Below are positions 33,738 through 41,675 of a stretch of 47,036 nucleotides of DNA, piece by piece (positions within the stretch are counted from its first letter, which is position 1; the number at the start of each line of letters is the position of its first letter). Source of the DNA: Deltaproteobacteria bacterium (GTDB lineage: Bacteria; Myxococcota; Myxococcia; Myxococcales; JAHFDP01). The stretch covers positions 1-47,036 of the forward strand of contig JAHFDP010000027.1 of assembly GCA_023248955.1 (NCBI GenBank), in the 5' to 3' direction. The position numbers and the translations under genes were made by a program. The notes beneath the pieces were generated by a model. The model was not told where the DNA came from, ran no database searches, and saw only the letters and a program-made list of their open reading frames with translations.

Positions 33738-33828
33738 GCATGGACTTGCTCAGGTCCCGCTTGCACACGTCCCGCGGCATGGACTTGCTCAGGTCCCGCT
33801 TGCACACGTCCCGCGGCATGGACTTGCT
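33738..33828. repeat. 39-bp tandem repeat, about 2.3 copies
   Basis: Units begin at 33738, 33777 and 33816; the first two are identical over the whole 39 bases and the third is cut after about 13. The unit begins GCATGGACTTGCTCAGGTCC. It starts 24 bases past the ileS stop. The length is a multiple of three, but no start signal or neighbour suggests translation. Confidence 0.8.
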
Positions 33829-33831
33829 TAT

Positions 33832-33968
33832 GTCATCCCCGGGCTTGACCCGGGGATCCACGTGGATGGCCGGGTCAAGCCCGGCCATGACGAAGCGTGA
33901 AGCCCTGGCCATGACGAAATGTCAGAGCCCAGGGGCATGACGAAATATCAAGCCCGGGCATGACGAAA
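33832..33968. repeat. REP-like palindrome with decaying CATGACGAAA repeats
   Basis: Two 30-base arms (33832-33861 and 33862-33891) pair around CCACGTGG with about four mismatches and belong to the same family as 1947-2031. They are followed by spaced copies of CATGACGAAA at 33886, 33910, 33936 and 33959 (spacing 23-26 bases), which look like successive partial copies of the palindrome end. Together with the tandem array this fills the ileS-lspA gap. Confidence 0.75.
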
Positions 33969-34000
33969 TAAAGACGCGGCTGAAAGGTATAAAGAGGCCT

Positions 34001-34627
34001 ATGCAAACCAAGTGGAAAATCCTGATCGCGATTTTCACGCTCGTGGTTTTCGCCGACCAGGCCACGAAGTTCCTCGCTGTCAAACACCTTACCTACGGTT
34101 TCGACGTCGCCGGCGCCAAAACGCTCCCCGCGCAAATCGGCGCCTTCTACAGCGACCAAGATCTCCTCGATCACCATCTCTCCGCCGAGCCCGTCTACGT
34201 CGCGCGCAACTTCTGGGCTTTTCGCTATGCGCAAAACCGCGGCGCCGCTTGGGGCCTGCTCGCCACGCTGCCAGCCGGCGCGCGCGTGCCGTTCTTTCAC
34301 ATCGTCAGCATCGTCGCGGTCATTTTCATTCTCTCGTACGTTCGCAAGTTGCAACCGGAGCAGCGTTACCTGCAGGTCGCCTTTTCACTCGTGCTCGGCG
34401 GCGCCGTCGGCAATTTTATTGATCGCTTGGCGCGCGGTTACGTGATCGACTTCATCGACTGGTATTGGCACGACCCGCAATTTCTTGCCTACACGCGCCA
34501 CTGGCCGACATTCAATGTCGCCGACTCGGCGATCTCCGTCGGCGTGGTGTTGTTGCTCCTCGAATCCTTCTTGTCGAAAAAACACGCGCCCGATCCGAAA
34601 CTCCAAACGCGAACAAAGGTGGCCTAA
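34001..34627 (+). CDS. lspA: Lipoprotein signal peptidase LspA
   Basis: LspA is the inner-membrane aspartyl protease that removes the signal peptide from prolipoproteins after Lgt has added diacylglycerol. The 208-residue protein has four hydrophobic spans and the family blocks: ADQATK (D19, K23), AQNRGAAWGLL, GGAVGNFIDRLARGYVIDFID (catalytic D141) and FNVADSAISVGV (catalytic D175). It is longer than E. coli LspA because of an extra periplasmic stretch around 35-70 and a basic tail. It is followed by lgt with a TAATG overlap, so the two consecutive enzymes of lipoprotein maturation are translationally coupled. The many lipoprotein candidates in this window would be their substrates. Confidence 0.96.
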   Translation: MQTKWKILIAIFTLVVFADQATKFLAVKHLTYGFDVAGAKTLPAQIGAFYSDQDLLDHHLSAEPVYVARNFWAFRYAQNRGAAWGLLATLPAGARVPFFHIVSIVAVIFILSYVRKLQPEQRYLQVAFSLVLGGAVGNFIDRLARGYVIDFIDWYWHDPQFLAYTRHWPTFNVADSAISVGVVLLLLESFLSKKHAPDPKLQTRTKVA

Positions 34628-35667
34628 TGCTACCGGTTATTTTCCAAATCACGCTGTCGGTTTTCTGGGCGCGCGTGCTCGCCTACATCGCTTGCGCGGT
34701 CGCCGCCGCTTGGTCGCTCCGCCAAGCGCACGTCGCCACCGGCCGCTGGAAAGATGGCCTCACCAGCGCGCTGACATGGGGCCTCGGCGGCGCCGCAGTC
34801 TTTCACTTCGTCATCAAGATCGACTCCTTCGCCGAGCCCGTCCCGCTCCCGCTGCACACCTACGGCCTCCTCGTCGCCGGCGCGTTCACGACCGCGATCT
34901 ACCTGGCCGGCCGCGAAGCTCGTCGCACCGGACTCGACGGCGAAGCCGTGATGGACCTCTCCTTCTGGCTCCTCGTCTGCGGCATGGTCGGCGCGCGCAT
35001 CGTCTTCATCATGGTCAACTGGGACGACTACGCGCACGACTGGACGCAGGTCTTGGCCTTCTGGAAAGGTGGCCTCGTCTTCTACGGCGGTTTCCTCGGC
35101 GCGTTCGCCGGCGCAGTCTACTACATGCGCAAACACGGCATGCCCTTTCTGGCCTACGCCGATGTGCTGGCGCCCAGTCTCTCCATCGGCCATGCCATCG
35201 GCCGGCTCGGCTGCTTCTCGGCCGGTTGCTGCTGGGGTGACGTGGTGCACGGCGCGCTCCCGTGGGCCGCGAAGTTTCCGCCGGAGAGCCTGGCGTATCA
35301 GTCGCAACTCGCCGAGCACAAAATCGCCGCCGGCGCGCTGACGTCGTTGCCCGTGCATCCGACGCAGCTCTACGAATCACTCGGCGAGATGGCGATTTTT
35401 CTGATCCTGATCAACCTGCGCAAGGGCAAGCGCTTCCATGGGCAGATCCTGCTCAGCTATCTGATTCTCTATCCGCTCTTGCGCACAGTGGTGGAGCACT
35501 TTCGCGGCGACGACGAGCGCGGCCATCTCTTCGGCGCGCAAAACCACGCTTGGTGGAATCTCTCCACGAGCCAATTCATTAGCGTGCTGGTGGTGAGCGG
35601 CGGTGTGGCGCTGCTCGTTTCGCTTCTGCGAAAGTCGTCGCCGACGCCGAGCGCTAGCGCCGCGTAA
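34627..35667 (+). CDS. lgt: Prolipoprotein diacylglyceryl transferase Lgt
   Basis: Lgt transfers diacylglycerol from phosphatidylglycerol to the lipobox cysteine, the first step of lipoprotein maturation. The 346-residue polytopic protein contains the family blocks PLPLHTYGLLVA, GGLVFYGGFLGAFAG, HAIGRLGCFSAGCCWGD, HPTQLYESL and RTVVEHFRGDDERG. The signature after GRLG reads CFSAGCC instead of the E. coli NFINGE; this Cys-rich form is common in deltaproteobacterial-type Lgt. An N-terminal stretch of about 80 residues with two spans is longer than in E. coli. The ATG overlaps the lspA stop by one base, with AAAGGTGG just upstream. The next gene again overlaps by one base. Confidence 0.95.
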   Translation: MLPVIFQITLSVFWARVLAYIACAVAAAWSLRQAHVATGRWKDGLTSALTWGLGGAAVFHFVIKIDSFAEPVPLPLHTYGLLVAGAFTTAIYLAGREARRTGLDGEAVMDLSFWLLVCGMVGARIVFIMVNWDDYAHDWTQVLAFWKGGLVFYGGFLGAFAGAVYYMRKHGMPFLAYADVLAPSLSIGHAIGRLGCFSAGCCWGDVVHGALPWAAKFPPESLAYQSQLAEHKIAAGALTSLPVHPTQLYESLGEMAIFLILINLRKGKRFHGQILLSYLILYPLLRTVVEHFRGDDERGHLFGAQNHAWWNLSTSQFISVLVVSGGVALLVSLLRKSSPTPSASAA

Positions 35668-36242
35668 TGGACGAGCGGACGCCCGACAAAGCGACCGCAG
35701 TTGATGCCGAGCTGCGCGCGCTTGAAAGCGACCTGACGCTGCTTCGGCAGCACTACGAAGCTTATTTTTTGGGCATCGATCGCGTCGCGCCAACGGTGGA
35801 GCACACCGCGCTGCGACTGCGGTTCGACAAGGCCCGCAAGACGCACGTTAAGAATACCGTCGCACGTCACCGCGAAGAGATGCTGTGGCAACGATTCCTC
35901 GCGCACGAGCGATTGTGGGGCCGCATCTGCCGCGAAATCGAAGAGGGAACGTATCGGCGCGATCTCTTCAAAGTGAAGCTGCGCGCGTCCGAGAGCGGTG
36001 TTGAGACGAAACCTACGCAGCCAGCGGGGATCGACGATGCCAAGGTGCGCGGGATTTTTGACGCCTACGTGGAAGCGAAAAAAAACTTGGGCGAACCGCT
36101 GGGCGATTTGACGTTCGAGAAGTTGAAGTCGCGGCTTTCAGCGCAGCTGCCGGAGCTCACGAAGCAGCACGGTACGGCGATCGATTTCAAAGTCGCGGTC
36201 AAGAATGGGAAAGCGGTGATTCGCGCGGTGAAGGCGAAGTAG
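35667..36242 (+). CDS. MXAN_5187 C-terminal-domain-like protein
   Basis: A 191-residue soluble, charged, mostly helical protein. The first half matches, from memory, the domain named after the C-terminus of Myxococcus xanthus MXAN_5187: ELRALESDLTLLRQHYEAYFLGIDRVAP, NTALRLRF-like (HTALRLRFDKARKTH), and RLWGRICREIEEGTYRRDLFKVK. The second half has a short helical bundle and the beta-like end IDFKVAVKNGKAVIRAVKAK. Molecular role unknown; in Myxococcota the domain is found alone or fused to FHA or GAF modules. The ATG overlaps the lgt stop (TAATG), making it the third gene of the lspA-lgt operon. The domain name should be checked with a profile search. Confidence 0.78.
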   Translation: MDERTPDKATAVDAELRALESDLTLLRQHYEAYFLGIDRVAPTVEHTALRLRFDKARKTHVKNTVARHREEMLWQRFLAHERLWGRICREIEEGTYRRDLFKVKLRASESGVETKPTQPAGIDDAKVRGIFDAYVEAKKNLGEPLGDLTFEKLKSRLSAQLPELTKQHGTAIDFKVAVKNGKAVIRAVKAK

Positions 36243-36253
36243 CGGCGCGCGGC

Positions 36254-36418
36254 TCAGCCGGTCTTTTTCGAGGGGAACGTGTCGTACTTCGGCAAGGTTT
36301 CCGAGATCTCGTAGTAGTCGCCCTTGCTGGCCACATGGACATGGGCCTTCTTGCTTTCCGTCTGATTATCGATAAGATTTTCGTATGTCAAAAATAGTAT
36401 CGATACAAAACTCGTCAT
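36254..36418 (-). CDS. Possible 54-codon ORF antisense to abrB start
   Basis: A frame from ATG at 36418 to TGA at 36254 reads 54 residues with a protein-like C-terminal part (ESKKAHVHVASKGDYYEIS, then LPKYDTFPSKKTG). It overlaps the first 34 bases of the AbrB-type antitoxin gene on the other strand. It might be a remnant of a gene displaced by the toxin-antitoxin locus or a real small gene; no family is recognised. The first 12 residues fall in the operator-like region and are less convincing. Confidence 0.3.
   Translation of the reverse strand: MTSFVSILFLTYENLIDNQTESKKAHVHVASKGDYYEISETLPKYDTFPSKKTG
36367..36405. promoter_or_regulatory. Twin TATCGATA palindromes around the abrB start
   Basis: TATCGATA occurs at 36367-36374 and 36398-36405, 31 bases apart (three helical turns), bracketing the antitoxin ATG at 36385; the second copy is extended to GTATCGATAC. 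AbrB/MazE antitoxins autoregulate by binding palindromes over their own promoter, so this is a good operator candidate. On the minus strand a TTGACA box lies between them. Confidence 0.45.
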
Positions 36419-36618
36419 ACGTGACGGTATCGCCCAAATTTCAGGTCGTCATCCCGAGCCGCATTCGCGCCCAACTCGAACTGTTCCCGGGACAGAAACT
36501 GCAAGCCATCGCGCATGCCGGACGCATTGAGCTGGTTGTGGTGCGGCCGCTCAAAGGGCTGAAGGGCTTCCTTGCGGGCATCGACACCTCAGTCGACCGC
36601 GACGGCGACCGCGTATGA
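36385..36618 (+). CDS. AbrB/MazE-type antitoxin
   Basis: A 77-residue protein with the SpoVT/AbrB DNA-binding fold: VTVSPKFQVVIPSRIRAQLELFPGQKLQAIAHAGRIELVVV (about 13-53) is the swapped-hairpin half, where PKFQVVIP is the signature. The C-terminal FLAGIDTSVDRDGDRV is the toxin-binding tail. Its last four bases (ATGA) are shared with the PIN toxin start. Such antitoxins bind palindromes in their own promoter; two TATCGATA sites bracket this start. No strong Shine-Dalgarno precedes the ATG. Confidence 0.9.
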   Translation: MSKIVSIQNSSYVTVSPKFQVVIPSRIRAQLELFPGQKLQAIAHAGRIELVVVRPLKGLKGFLAGIDTSVDRDGDRV

Positions 36619-37001
36619 ACGTCGTTGATTCTTGCGGGTGGCTAGAGTTCTTCGCCGGCAGCGGCAACGCGCACTTCTTCGCTCCCGCGATTGAGGATGT
36701 GCGCCACCTCGTCGTGCCGACGCTGACACTTTTCGAGGTGTTCAAGCGCGTGCGCCAGCAGCGTGGCGAAAGCGACGCGCTGACCGCCATCGCGGCGATG
36801 CAGCAAGGACGGGTGGTCGATCTGACCGCAGCTCTTGCGTTCGAGGCGGCGGAACTCTCGCTGCTGCACAAACTTCCGCTGGCGGATAGCCTCGTGCTTG
36901 CCACCGCGCATGCGAACAAGGCGACGCTGTGGACGCAGGATTCGGATTTCGAGCACCTGCCGGGCGTTCGGTACCGCGCGGCGCCGACCCGGAAACGGTA
37001 G
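36615..37001 (+). CDS. VapC-type PIN-domain toxin
   Basis: A 128-residue PIN-domain endoribonuclease toxin. Catalytic acids are visible in VVDSCGWLEFF (D5), FEVFKRV (Glu about 41), LPLADSLVLATA (Asp about 96) and LWTQDSDF (Asp). Pairing with an AbrB-type rather than a VapB-type partner is common in VapBC systems. It starts in an ATGA overlap with the antitoxin stop. The insertion sequence begins only one base after its TAG, so any native terminator has been displaced and the insertion end is the immediate 3' flank. Confidence 0.92.
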   Translation: MNVVDSCGWLEFFAGSGNAHFFAPAIEDVRHLVVPTLTLFEVFKRVRQQRGESDALTAIAAMQQGRVVDLTAALAFEAAELSLLHKLPLADSLVLATAHANKATLWTQDSDFEHLPGVRYRAAPTRKR

Positions 37002-37002
37002 A

Positions 37003-38631
37003 GGATCGATTCCTAAATAACATATCAACAGCCGTTGACGGCTCTCGACTCGTCACAAAAAGCCGAATCGTGTCGATCGCTTGAGAATAATGTCTTGAGT
37101 ATGTTTAATTCTCTGCTTTGTTTGTCGAATGACAAAACTCTCGAAAGAAGCGGTTGGGAGTATCGTCGATGATTTTGCAGGCGCGGAGCTGGGGGATCCC
37201 CGACGTACGAAGCGAGTGCTGAAGATTCTGGATAAGCTCGCGCGACAGCCAGCAGCCTCGCTGCCTGCCGTGTTGGGAGACGAGGCGGATGTCGAAGGTG
37301 CCTATCGTTTGATGAATAGCGCGAAGGTCGACTTCAGCCTCTTGCAGAATGCGCACGCTTTGGCGACGAGCCAGCGGGCAAAGGAAGTCGGCAATGTGCT
37401 CGTGCTGCACGACACGACGCCGTGTTCGTTCCCGTATCTTTCGCCCGAGGAGATTGGCTATCTGCCGACGGGGAAGGCGGGATTTCTTCTGCACTTGTCG
37501 CTTGTGATTGACGGAGGCGTCTGGCGGCGACCGCTGGGCATCATCCATGCGGAAGCGCTGTCCCGGGCAAATCGCTCACGCCAAGGCCGGCGCAAATCGA
37601 AAGTCTCCGGAAGCGAAACCGCAAAGCAACACGACCGGGAATTCCTGCGATGGCGACGCGGCATGAAGGCGAGTTCCGATGCGCTCGCGCATTGCCAAAG
37701 AGTTGTCCATGTCGCCGACCGGGAGGGCGATAGCTACGAGCTGATGTCCGAGCTGCTGGCGGAGCAACAACGATTCATTATCCGCGTCCGTGTCGATCGC
37801 CGCGGAAACGAGATCGGAACTGGTACATCCGAATGGTCGACCGTTAAGCAGGTGGCCGCCGGTTGTGACGGGCTCGTTGAGAGAGAAGTTCCACTTTCGC
37901 GGCGGCGACAGAAGAGCGCGCCCGGGATGAATACGGCGCACCCACCACGCAACAAGCGTCTCGCAAAGTTGCGCTTCGCTGCAACGAAGATCGTGATTCC
38001 GCGCCCGCAATACTTGCGAGACCCGGTTCCCAGCACGCTGGAGATCGGGCTCGTGCACGTCATTGAGATAGACGCACCATCGGGCGACGTGCCCGTCGAG
38101 TGGTTCCTCTACACGACTGAACCGATCGATACGGCTGACCAAGTCACCGGCGTCGTAGACGACTACCGCGCGCGCTGGACTATCGAGGAGTTCAACTCGG
38201 CGCTCAAGACCGGATGCGCCTACGAGGCCAGGCAGTTCGAGACCCGCCACGCGCTGATGACGATGCTTGCTCTCTCGTTGCCGATCGCGTGCGAAGTGCT
38301 CTGGCTGCGCAGTCGTGCTCGCTCCCATGGCGCCGGCGACGGAAGTGCTAACATCGCTTCAGGTCCGGGTGTTGCGCTCCCTCGGCCCACGCAAACTCTC
38401 TGCAGCCCCAACCGCCCAGGATGCGTTGCTCGCGGTCGCCGCACTCGGCGGCCACTTGAAGTGCAACGGTGACCCAGGTTGGAAAATCCTTTCTCGCGGA
38501 ATGGTGCTCTTGCGTGCCTACGAGGCTGGATGGTTGGCTGCGAACTCCGCCGCTCGCCGGTCAACGGACTTGTGACGAGTCGAGAGACGTCAACGTCAAC
38601 GTCTGTTGATACGTTATTTAGGAATCGATCC
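37003..38631 (+). mobile_element. IS4-family (IS50/Tn5-like) insertion sequence, probably inactive
   Basis: A 1629-bp element bounded by long terminal inverted repeats. The left end (37003-37059) and right end (38569-38631) agree over about 57 bases with a few substitutions and one six-base insertion on the right; the outermost 19 bases (starting GGATCGATTCCTAAATAA) are identical. It carries one Tn5-like transposase gene with a frameshift near the 3' end. No direct target duplication is evident: flanks are AACGGTAGA on the left and ACCAGACGG on the right, against the nine bases expected for this family. The missing duplication and broken gene point to an old copy or to rearrangement at one end. 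Confidence 0.9.
37129..38575 (+). pseudogene. Tn5/IS50-type DDE transposase, frameshifted near 38,320
   Basis: The frame from ATG 37129 encodes the DDE core: the N-terminal helix-rich DNA-binding part (FAGAELGDPRRTKRVLKIL), the first Asp in VLHDTTPCSF, the second in VHVADREGDSYEL, and the YREK-type motif YRARWTIEEFNSALKTG with the catalytic Glu. After LWLRSRARS (about 38,320) this frame turns to nonsense and stops at 38472. The expected C-terminal domain (PATEVLTSLQVRVLRSLG, VAALGGHL, GWKILSRGMVLL) continues in the +1 frame to TGA at 38575. Single-gene IS4 elements are not known for programmed frameshifting, so the copy is likely inactive, unless a sequencing error near 38,315-38,335 explains it. 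The last bases lie in the right inverted repeat. Confidence 0.85.
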
Positions 38632-38714
38632 ACCAGACGGCCAACTAGCCGCCGCCAACCCGCGTGATTAACGTGATCGTCGGGGGTCGGCGCCTGCCGG
38701 CCAAGGGGGGCGTC

Positions 38715-39011
38715 GTGAGGGGAACTTGGCTTTTTGTCATGTTGGGTTTCGCTTGCGCAAAAGCTCCAACGCGCGTCGACACGCCGCTGTTTGTTGAGCT
38801 TGACGCCCTCGAAGCGCGGCTCACCGTGAGTGCGGTGGACCTGTCCAATGCCGAGCGGCTGAAGCGGCGTCACGGCGAAGTAGTGGCTTTCGCTTGTGGT
38901 GTGACCGATGTCCATCTGCGGGAAATGCAGCGGCTGGCGAGCGCGCAGGCGCAGAAGCGGACTTTGCTCAGACTTCGACGGGGGCAGCGCGAAACGAATC
39001 AGGCCCTTTAG
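38715..39011 (+). CDS. Small putative lipoprotein or exported protein
   Basis: A 98-residue frame with a short leader VRGTWLFVMLGFAC, whose cysteine near residue 14 could be lipidated (weak lipobox GFAC), followed by a helical, charged region (VELDALEARL, LREMQRLASAQAQKRTLLRLRRGQRE) that may form a coiled coil. AAGGGGGG just before GTG 38715 favours this start over the GTG at 38664. No family recognised. It is the first gene after the insertion sequence and converges on the exported protein gene. Confidence 0.5.
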   Translation: MRGTWLFVMLGFACAKAPTRVDTPLFVELDALEARLTVSAVDLSNAERLKRRHGEVVAFACGVTDVHLREMQRLASAQAQKRTLLRLRRGQRETNQAL

Positions 39012-39034
39012 CCGGAAACCAAAACTCTGCCGTT

Positions 39035-39553
39035 TTAATACCGCCCGCCAAATTCGAGGCGGAGATCCCACGTCGGCCAGTCGAAGAGCGACGCTTGGGC
39101 CACGGTGCCGACGAAGAGCGTCCGAGCGTTGTCGAGGTAAATCCGCGCTCCGGCACCCGCGGGGACGGAGAGATTCAAGAACCCGACCTGGTCATTGACC
39201 TTGGAGATGAGCGGCCCAATGCCGATGGTGGGGTAGACCTCAACCGTGACCGGCCCGGTGTTGATCTCGAACGGAAATTGAAACTCTTCGCCGAGGTAGA
39301 GCGTCCAATTTCCGGCGCCGCCCAATTTTTTACTGAGCTGAATGCGGGTCATCACCGCGACGAACCGCGCCTGCTTGCCGCCCCAGACGATGCCGCCGCC
39401 GTCGATCCACTGCGCGCTTTGGCTTACGCCCGGCGTGGCGGCCTTTTGCAAAAAAGGCGTGAACTGGCCAGCGATGTAATGATCATCGAATCCGGCGCTC
39501 GCGGGCGCCGCGATGAGCAGCGCGGCAACAATGGCAAGTTTAGAATAATACAT
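39035..39553 (-). CDS. Exported, probably outer-membrane beta-rich protein
   Basis: A 172-residue protein with signal peptide MYYSKLAIVAALLIAAPASA. The mature part is beta-rich with alternating patterns (WTLYLGEEFQFPFEI, VTVEVYPTIGIGPLI, ARIYLDNARTLFVGTV, WDLRLEFGGRY) and ends in an aromatic residue, consistent with a small outer-membrane barrel. Family not recognised. Its ATG directly follows the stop of the aldehyde dehydrogenase gene with no gap, so the two share a transcript, although a metabolic link is not obvious. Confidence 0.65.
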   Translation of the reverse strand: MYYSKLAIVAALLIAAPASAGFDDHYIAGQFTPFLQKAATPGVSQSAQWIDGGGIVWGGKQARFVAVMTRIQLSKKLGGAGNWTLYLGEEFQFPFEINTGPVTVEVYPTIGIGPLISKVNDQVGFLNLSVPAGAGARIYLDNARTLFVGTVAQASLFDWPTWDLRLEFGGRY

Positions 39554-41029
39554 TTAGTAGATATTCGTCTTCCGCGCGCCGCCGGTGTAGTCGAAAAACA
39601 CCGTCTTCAGATGCGTGAAGAAGTGCAGCCCCTCTTCGCCCATCTCTTTTTCGCCGACGCCGGTCTGCTTGATGCCGCCGAACGGAAGCTGCGCTTCGCC
39701 GCCGACGGTGGGCTGGTTGACGTGCACCATGCCGACTTCGCTCTGCTCGACAAAGCGCATCGCGCTGTTGGCGTCGCGCGTGTAGATGGACGCGGTCAGG
39801 CCGAAGTCCACCGCATTCGCCGCGGCCAGCGCCTCTTCGAAATTCGCCGCGCGCGTGAGCGACAGGACCGGTCCGAAAACTTCTTCGCGGAAGATGCGCA
39901 TCGACGGTGTGACGTCGGCGAAGACCGTCGGCTGCACGAAGAAGCCCGGCCCATCGACGCGACCGCCGCCGGCGAGAAGTTTGGCGCCTTCCTTCTTGGC
40001 GATGTCGATGTAGTCGAGATCGGTCTTGTGCTGCGACGCATCGACCGCGGGGCCCATCTGCACGCCGGCTTGGCGTCCGTCGCCGACTTTGATTGCTTTG
40101 GCACGCGCGGCGATGGCTTCGCAGAGCCTTCCGTAAACGCCAGGCGTAGCTATCACCCGGCTCGTTGCCGTGCAGCGCTGGCCGGTCGAGCCGAACGCGC
40201 CCTGCACGATGCCTTCCACCGCAATGTCCAAATCGGCGTCGTCGAGCACTACGACAGGATTCTTGCCGCCCATTTCGCAGGTCACGCGAGCACCGCGCGC
40301 AGCGGCCTTGGCGTAGGTCTTGAGTCCGATGTCGGTGGAGCCAGTGAACGAAACAGCGCGGACTTCGCGCGCGGTGATCAGCTCCTCGCCGACCGTCGAG
40401 CCGGGCCCGGTCACCACGTTGAGCACGCCCGGCGGCAGGCCCGCTTCCTCGTACGCACGCGCCAAGAGCGTCGTACAGAACGGCGTCAGCGACGCGGGCT
40501 TCATGACCACCGTGCAACCCGCCACCAGCGCGGGCGCGCTCTTCCACACCGGAATCGCGAACGGAAAATTCCACGGCGTCACCAGTGCGGCCACGCCGAC
40601 CGGTTGTCGAATGGTGCAGGTGAACGTGGACGGCATCTCGCTGGGTAGCGTTTTGCCATGTACGCGAAAACCTTCACCACCGTAGAACTCGAGGAGGTTT
40701 AGCGCTTTCAAAACTTCGCCGCGCGCCTCGGTGAGCGTCTTTCCCTCTTCGCGGCAGAGCGCCAACGCCAACTCGTCGACGCGGCCAGCGAGGATGGTGT
40801 GCGCTTTAGCGACGATGCGTCCGCGCGCGGGAGGCGGTGTTCGCGACCAGGCGGGGAAGGCTTTCGCGGCGGCTTCGATGGCGGCGCGTGCGTCGGCTTT
40901 GGTCGAGCGCGGCCAGCGGCCGATGACGTCGGACGGATCGGCGGGATTGACGTTGGGTTCGTATTCACCCGAAGCGGGCGCGGTCCACTTGCCGCCGATG
41001 AAGTTTTCGTAACGCGCGATGTCACTCAT
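39554..41029 (-). CDS. NAD(P)-dependent aldehyde dehydrogenase
   Basis: A 491-residue member of the aldehyde dehydrogenase superfamily, oxidising an aldehyde to an acid via a cysteine thiohemiacetal. Seen: cofactor-binding [26 protein letters not shown], the general base E252 in TCEMGGKNP, and the nucleophile C286 in [13 protein letters not shown], followed by the C-terminal GPVLSLTRA and [16 protein letters not shown]-like segment. The GQRCTA context is like 2-oxoglutarate-semialdehyde dehydrogenases, but substrate cannot be fixed from sequence. The ATG at 41029 is chosen because AAAGGAGG lies just upstream. The exported protein gene follows without a gap. Confidence 0.93.
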   Translation of the reverse strand: MSDIARYENFIGGKWTAPASGEYEPNVNPADPSDVIGRWPRSTKADARAAIEAAAKAFPAWSRTPPPARGRIVAKAHTILAGRVDELALALCREEGKTLTEARGEVLKALNLLEFYGGEGFRVHGKTLPSEMPSTFTCTIRQPVGVAALVTPWNFPFAIPVWKSAPALVAGCTVVMKPASLTPFCTTLLARAYEEAGLPPGVLNVVTGPGSTVGEELITAREVRAVSFTGSTDIGLKTYAKAAARGARVTCEMGGKNPVVVLDDADLDIAVEGIVQGAFGSTGQRCTATSRVIATPGVYGRLCEAIAARAKAIKVGDGRQAGVQMGPAVDASQHKTDLDYIDIAKKEGAKLLAGGGRVDGPGFFVQPTVFADVTPSMRIFREEVFGPVLSLTRAANFEEALAAANAVDFGLTASIYTRDANSAMRFVEQSEVGMVHVNQPTVGGEAQLPFGGIKQTGVGEKEMGEEGLHFFTHLKTVFFDYTGGARKTNIY

Positions 41030-41093
41030 GGAGCCTCCTTTGGAAGCGCGGAAGCTAGCGAGGTGCGGCGCAGGCCGCAAGCGCTGCAGCTAA

Positions 41094-41675
41094 CTACTTC
41101 GCTCGCTCTTCGCCCCACAAGGGCAGCAGATCCAGCTCGACGGCGTCGAACGGCTCCGCGCGCACCAGCGCGTCGTTTTCGTACGCGCCAACCAGCATCC
41201 AGTGGCTGCTCTCGAGACGATAAACTTCGAGCGAGCGCTGGAGCGGATCGATGAGCCAAGCGTGTTGAACACCCACGCGCGCGTAAACAGGCATCTTGCG
41301 AATGCGATCGATCCGGCCGGTGCTTGGCGAGACGATTTCGCAAATCCAGTCTGGTGGAAGTTCAATCGCCGCGGTTTTCGGGGCTTGCGGCATTCGCGTC
41401 AGGCGCCATCCGGCCAGGTCTGGAACAAGAACATCTGCGGCAAAGTGCAGCTCCGGCTCATAGAGGATTCGCCAGCCGCCCGGACCTCCGCCCGAACCTC
41501 GGCCGAACGGACCACCAAGGCTTACCGTGAGCTCGGATGCGGCAACGGCATGCGGCACCGCTGGTCTCGGGCTCGCAAACAGCTCACCGCCGATGAGCTC
41601 CGCAACGAGATTGTCGGGAACCTTGATTAGGTCCGCATAAGTCGCCGGCAGTTTGGCTTTGGCTGACTGCGCCAT
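41094..41675 (-). CDS. Uma2-family (DUF820) PD-(D/E)XK nuclease-like protein
   Basis: A 193-residue protein of the Uma2 family, whose members have a restriction-endonuclease-like core but whose biological role is unsettled. Seen: YADLIKVPDNLVAELIGGELFASPRP at the start, the PD motif in ADVLVPDLAGWR, the E-x-[VS] motif in WICEIVSPSTGRIDRIRKMPVYARVGVQHAWLIDP, and LLPLWGE near the end. These fit the family well. The ATG at 41675, with GAGG upstream, replaces a much longer open frame that overlaps the divergent membrane protein. Such genes are often present in many copies in cyanobacteria, Chloroflexi and Myxococcota. Confidence 0.9.
   Translation of the reverse strand: MAQSAKAKLPATYADLIKVPDNLVAELIGGELFASPRPAVPHAVAASELTVSLGGPFGRGSGGGPGGWRILYEPELHFAADVLVPDLAGWRLTRMPQAPKTAAIELPPDWICEIVSPSTGRIDRIRKMPVYARVGVQHAWLIDPLQRSLEVYRLESSHWMLVGAYENDALVRAEPFDAVELDLLPLWGEERAK

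Noticed and set aside
33738-33828. Possible CRISPR-like array
   Set aside because: The repeats are directly adjacent with no unique spacers, so this is a plain tandem repeat.
38267-38472. Programmed frameshift in the transposase
   Set aside because: The Tn5/IS50 branch uses a single frame and no slippery run is evident at the junction; a mutation or sequencing error is simpler.
38894-40648. 584-codon open frame on the plus strand
   Set aside because: It is antisense to the aldehyde dehydrogenase and the exported protein gene; no recognisable motifs.
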